A DNA stretch of 64,000 nt from contig NZ_KK037166.1 of the NCBI RefSeq assembly GCF_000568255.1, positions 4,329,016 to 4,393,015 of the forward strand. Reading direction: 5' to 3'. The translations under genes and the position numbers were made by a program. A model generated the notes under the pieces. It did not search any database, was not told the DNA's origin, and saw only the letters and a program-made list of their open reading frames with translations. The stretch comes from Kutzneria sp. 744 (lineage in GTDB: Bacteria; Actinomycetota; Actinomycetes; Mycobacteriales; Pseudonocardiaceae). Positions 61,382 through 64,000 of this stretch are shown here, in pieces (the stretch's first letter is position 1; each line of letters begins with the position of its first letter).

Positions 61382-62359
61382 TTGTCTGCCGCAACCGGAA
61401 CCAGACTTTCAGGCCGTTCTGTGGCCGCCGCGATCGCCGTGGCCGCCGGGCTCACGGTGGTCGCCGTCCCCGCGCCGGCGGCCCCGTCCGCGCCGCACAC
61501 CATGGCGGCCGCCGCCTCGACGGTCAACGGGCAGATCACCCGCAGCGAGGTCTCACCCGCTCGCAGTCCTGGATCGACGCGCAGGTGCCGTACAGCCAGA
61601 CCTCGGCGTACTCCAGCCAGTACGGCAGCTACCGCTCGGACTGCTCGGGCTTCGTGTCGATGGCCTGGCACCTGGACAAGGCCTACACGACGTACTCGCT
61701 GCCGCCCATGATGACGACCATCGCCCGGTCCGACCTCAAGCCCGGCGACGCCCTGTACCGCCAGGACAGCGACACCCAGCACATCGCCCTGTTCGTCCGC
61801 TGGTTCGACGGCGCGCACACCCAGCCGGTGGTGCGGGAGGAGGCGAACTTCGGCGAGGTCGCGAAGGAGGACAGCTGGCCCGCGTCCTGGGCCAACACGT
61901 TCACCCCCAAGCGGTACGTCAACATCGTCGACGACCTGCCGTCCGGCTCCTCGTCGGTGACCGCGGTCGGCGCATCCGGACAGCGGGCGCTGTTCGCCCG
62001 TGGCGCCGGCGGCGACGTGGTGACCAGCTGGCAGCAGCCCGACACCACCTACGGGCCTTGGGTGAGCCTCGGCGGCAACATCGGCAGCGACGTGACCGTG
62101 GTCGGCGATTCCGGTTCGCGAGTGCTGTTCGCCCGCGGCAGCAACGGCAGCGTCTTCACGACCTGGCAGCAGCCCGACACCACCTACGGATCGTGGGTCA
62201 GCCTCGGTGCGCTGGTCACCGGGAACGTCACCGCCGTCGGCGACCCCGGCGACCGGGCATTGTTCGCCGAAGCGACGGGCAACGACGTCATCTCCAGCTG
62301 GCAGCAGCCGGACACCAACTACCACTCGTGGGTCAGCCTCGGCGGCCATCTGGGGCTGA
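61382..62359 (+). pseudogene. Secreted NlpC/P60-like protein with lectin-like repeats, two frame disruptions
   Basis: Exported protein split across frames. From TTG 61382 (behind AGGGGG) a signal peptide reads SVAAAIAVAAGLTVVAVPAP and continues to NGQITRSEV. About 61553 the frame slips by one missing base and continues as LTRSQSWIDAQVPYSQ with an NlpC/P60-type DCSGFVSMAWHL and HIALFVRW, then three repeats of about 47 residues ending SWQQPDTTYGPWVSLGG and the like. After the last repeat the frame runs on past a hairpin, but a TGA at 62357 in the first frame would end it naturally, so a second slip (at a GGGG run near 62352) is likely. Real decay or sequencing error cannot be told apart. Confidence 0.6.
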
Positions 62360-62372
62360 CCGACCACACCAA

Positions 62373-62406
62373 GCGGGTCCCGGACTTCCCCAGGTCCGGG
62401 GCCCGC
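62373..62406 (+). terminator. Hairpin terminator
   Basis: GCGGGTCCCGGAC and GTCCGGGGCCCGC form a 13-bp stem (one G-U pair) with an 8-base loop, 14 bases past the probable TGA at 62357. It supports that stop as the true gene end. Confidence 0.7.
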
Positions 62407-62470
62407 CTTCCCGTGCGTGATGACCAAGTGATGCGCGCGTCATCGGCACATGTCATCCTCCAGCCGCGGT

Positions 62471-64000
62471 ATGTGTCGCGACTGGGGGTGCGCGTTGGGT
62501 CGGCTGTTTCTCGTCAACGGACCGGAACATGCGGCAGCCCAGCAGTTCACCGCCACGGCGGCGCAAATGGCTGTGGCCAGTGTGCACCTCGTCAGCGAAT
62601 CCGCCACCGGCGCCCTGCACGCCCAGGTCCGCGCCGACCTCCACGACCCCGCCACCACGGTGGCCGACGCCCGGCTCGACCTGGCGGTGCTCGGCGAATC
62701 GCGCGAAGGCTGGGTGAGCTTCCACCTCGACGCCGCCACGATCGCGGGCCGCACGTACTTCCTCGTCGTGCAGGCGGTCGACGCCGCCGCCGACGTGGCC
62801 TGGAGCGGCATCGACGCCGATCGGCCCGACCTCCCGCCGTCGTGGCAGCACCGGGACGGGTGGCACCCGTGCGAAGCCGGGGCCCGCCTCACGTTCGGGA
62901 TGGATCCGCTCGGCCCGTCCGGCCTGCTCACGGCCGGTCTGCTGACCAATGGGACGACCAGCAGCACGACCACGGTCGCGGTGAGTCCGGCGGAAGCCGA
63001 TGGCACCGCTTATGTCCCGGACAGCAACGTCCTGCGGCTGCCGAGCGGCGACTGGCGCTATCTGCCCTCGCACGCGACCGAGCCGGTCACCGTGTCCGCC
63101 GCTGACCTCGGCGCGGTCAGGTCGGTGGCGGCATCGCGGGCGTGGTTGGTCCGCGGCCGCGTTCCCGGGCGCACCACCGAGCAACGAGCAGCCGCAGCGC
63201 GGGCCCTGCTGTCCATCCGCGCGCTCCTCCAGCCCAGCGGCGCCGTCGCCGCGGCCTGGGTCGACGCCTGGAAGTACTCGTGGCCAAGGGATTCCAGCGC
63301 CGTCGTCACCGCGCTCGCCGCGACCGGCCACACCGACGACGCGTACCGGATCCTGGCCTACAACGCCCGAACCCAGCGCTCCGACGGCACGTGGGATGCG
63401 CGCACCAAGCTCGACGGTTCGGGGCCGCCGGACGACCGCGAATGGCAACTGGACGCCAACGGCTGGGTTCCGTGGTCGGTGTGGCAGTGGTACCAGGCGG
63501 CGGGCGATGACCGGCAGCTGGCCGCGCTGTATCCCATGGTACGTAAGGCAACCCGCTACGTCGTGAACGCGCTCGACGACGAAGGCCTGCCCCCTCCCGG
63601 CCCGGACTACTGGGAGATGCCCAGCACCGCCACCACCATCGGCACCGCTGCTCCGCTGCTGTCCGGCCTGCGGGCCTCGGCCGACCTGGCCCGCCGCAGC
63701 GGCCACACCGCCGATGCCGACGCGTGGCAGGCCGCGGGCGACCGCCTCGCCGACGGCATCCGGCGGCACTTCGCTCCCCTGGGCTACCCGCGAACCGCCG
63801 ACGGCCGGCACGGCCGGGACTCGGCCATCGCCTTCCTGGCCCCGCCGTTCAACCAGCCCCCGCCGGACCTGGCGGCCGCCCTCGACTCGACGCACGCCGC
63901 GCTGGCCCGGCCCGGCGGCGGCATCAGCCCCGGCGACGACGCGGCCCAGCACTGGCCGAACGCCTGGACGCCGTCGACCGCGACCCTGGCGCTGGCCTTC
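62471..64000 (+). CDS. GH15-like (glucoamylase-type) glycosidase, N-terminal part, cut by window edge
   Basis: The frame is open from 62471 to the window end (510 residues). An N-terminal beta domain (about 1-200) precedes an (alpha/alpha)6-barrel with AAWVDAWKYSWPRDSSAVVT, the hallmark WxxRDS-type substrate motif of GH15-like enzymes, and WVPWSVWQWYQAAGDD. It probably cleaves alpha-glucosides such as trehalose or maltodextrins. Starts possible at ATG 62471 or TTG 62495 (after GGGGG). No signal peptide is obvious. The C-terminus is not in the window. Confidence 0.75.
   Translation, partial: MCRDWGCALGRLFLVNGPEHAAAQQFTATAAQMAVASVHLVSESATGALHAQVRADLHDPATTVADARLDLAVLGESREGWVSFHLDAATIAGRTYFLVVQAVDAAADVAWSGIDADRPDLPPSWQHRDGWHPCEAGARLTFGMDPLGPSGLLTAGLLTNGTTSSTTTVAVSPAEADGTAYVPDSNVLRLPSGDWRYLPSHATEPVTVSAADLGAVRSVAASRAWLVRGRVPGRTTEQRAAAARALLSIRALLQPSGAVAAAWVDAWKYSWPRDSSAVVTALAATGHTDDAYRILAYNARTQRSDGTWDARTKLDGSGPPDDREWQLDANGWVPWSVWQWYQAAGDDRQLAALYPMVRKATRYVVNALDDEGLPPPGPDYWEMPSTATTIGTAAPLLSGLRASADLARRSGHTADADAWQAAGDRLADGIRRHFAPLGYPRTADGRHGRDSAIAFLAPPFNQPPPDLAAALDSTHAALARPGGGISPGDDAAQHWPNAWTPSTATLALAF

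Noticed and set aside
62453..63952. Minus-strand frame of 499 residues at the right edge
   Set aside because: Antisense of the GH15-like gene, which shows specific catalytic motifs; the minus frame shows none.

Overview
This is high-GC actinomycete DNA. Third codon positions are almost all G/C, GTG and TTG starts are common, there are two AfsR/SARP-type regulators, mycothiol-type and VOC/ABM enzymes, and many genes overlap by ATGA or GTGA. The gene content suits a filamentous actinomycete, possibly of the Pseudonocardiales. That placement is an inference; no rRNA or marker gene is present to confirm it. No tRNA, CRISPR array, insertion sequence or replication origin was seen.

1-5.9 kb is a glycerol regulon: the start of glpD, then glpK and glpF on the minus strand, diverging from a GylR/IclR regulator and a second glpK. 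A mirror-image pair of operators lies in the gap. 5.9-27 kb is accessory chromosome: secreted repeat proteins, a PAP2 phosphatase, a dialkylglycine decarboxylase with its LysR regulator, two tandem ABC-F proteins, an acyl-CoA-dehydrogenase-like gene, an ECF sigma factor with two related exported proteins and twin promoters, VOC proteins, a MerR regulator, lectin-type secreted proteins, and a quinone reductase-MFS-SGNH operon. The last diverges from a large BTAD/NTPase regulator across three tandem 11-bp repeats. 27-37 kb holds regulators, a rhodanese, a mycothiol-type enzyme, a truncated acyl-CoA synthetase, and a DNA-glycosylase gene divergent from a WYL regulator.

37.1-58.5 kb, probably with the SARP gene to 61.2 kb, is a type II polyketide gene cluster. 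About 23 minus-strand genes run from the cupin at 55.4 kb to the MFS exporter at 37.1 kb with tight spacing and repeated 4-nt overlaps, so they read as one long operon. The core (cupin, KS-alpha, CLF, ACP, aromatase/cyclase, SchA/CurD-like, TcmI-like cyclase) resembles whiE spore-pigment/pentangular clusters. Around it sit three SDRs, three small cofactor-free (ABM-type) oxygenases, an O-methyltransferase, an NAD-binding dehydrogenase, an amidohydrolase, an O-acyltransferase, two exporters and an exported Cys-rich protein. Across the divergent promoter are a UbiA-type prenyltransferase and a NarL-type two-component system.

The most unusual parts are an AlkA-like (HhH-GPD) DNA glycosylase translated within the PKS operon, with a close paralogue 15 kb away beside a WYL regulator, and an aromatase/cyclase fused to a cysteine-poor thioredoxin-like domain whose stand-alone paralogue is the next gene. 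Together they suggest a reactive, possibly DNA-damaging, methylated and perhaps prenylated or acylated aromatic polyketide with repair-based self-resistance. This is an inference from gene content. The window ends with a frameshifted NlpC/P60-lectin-like gene and the start of a GH15-like enzyme.
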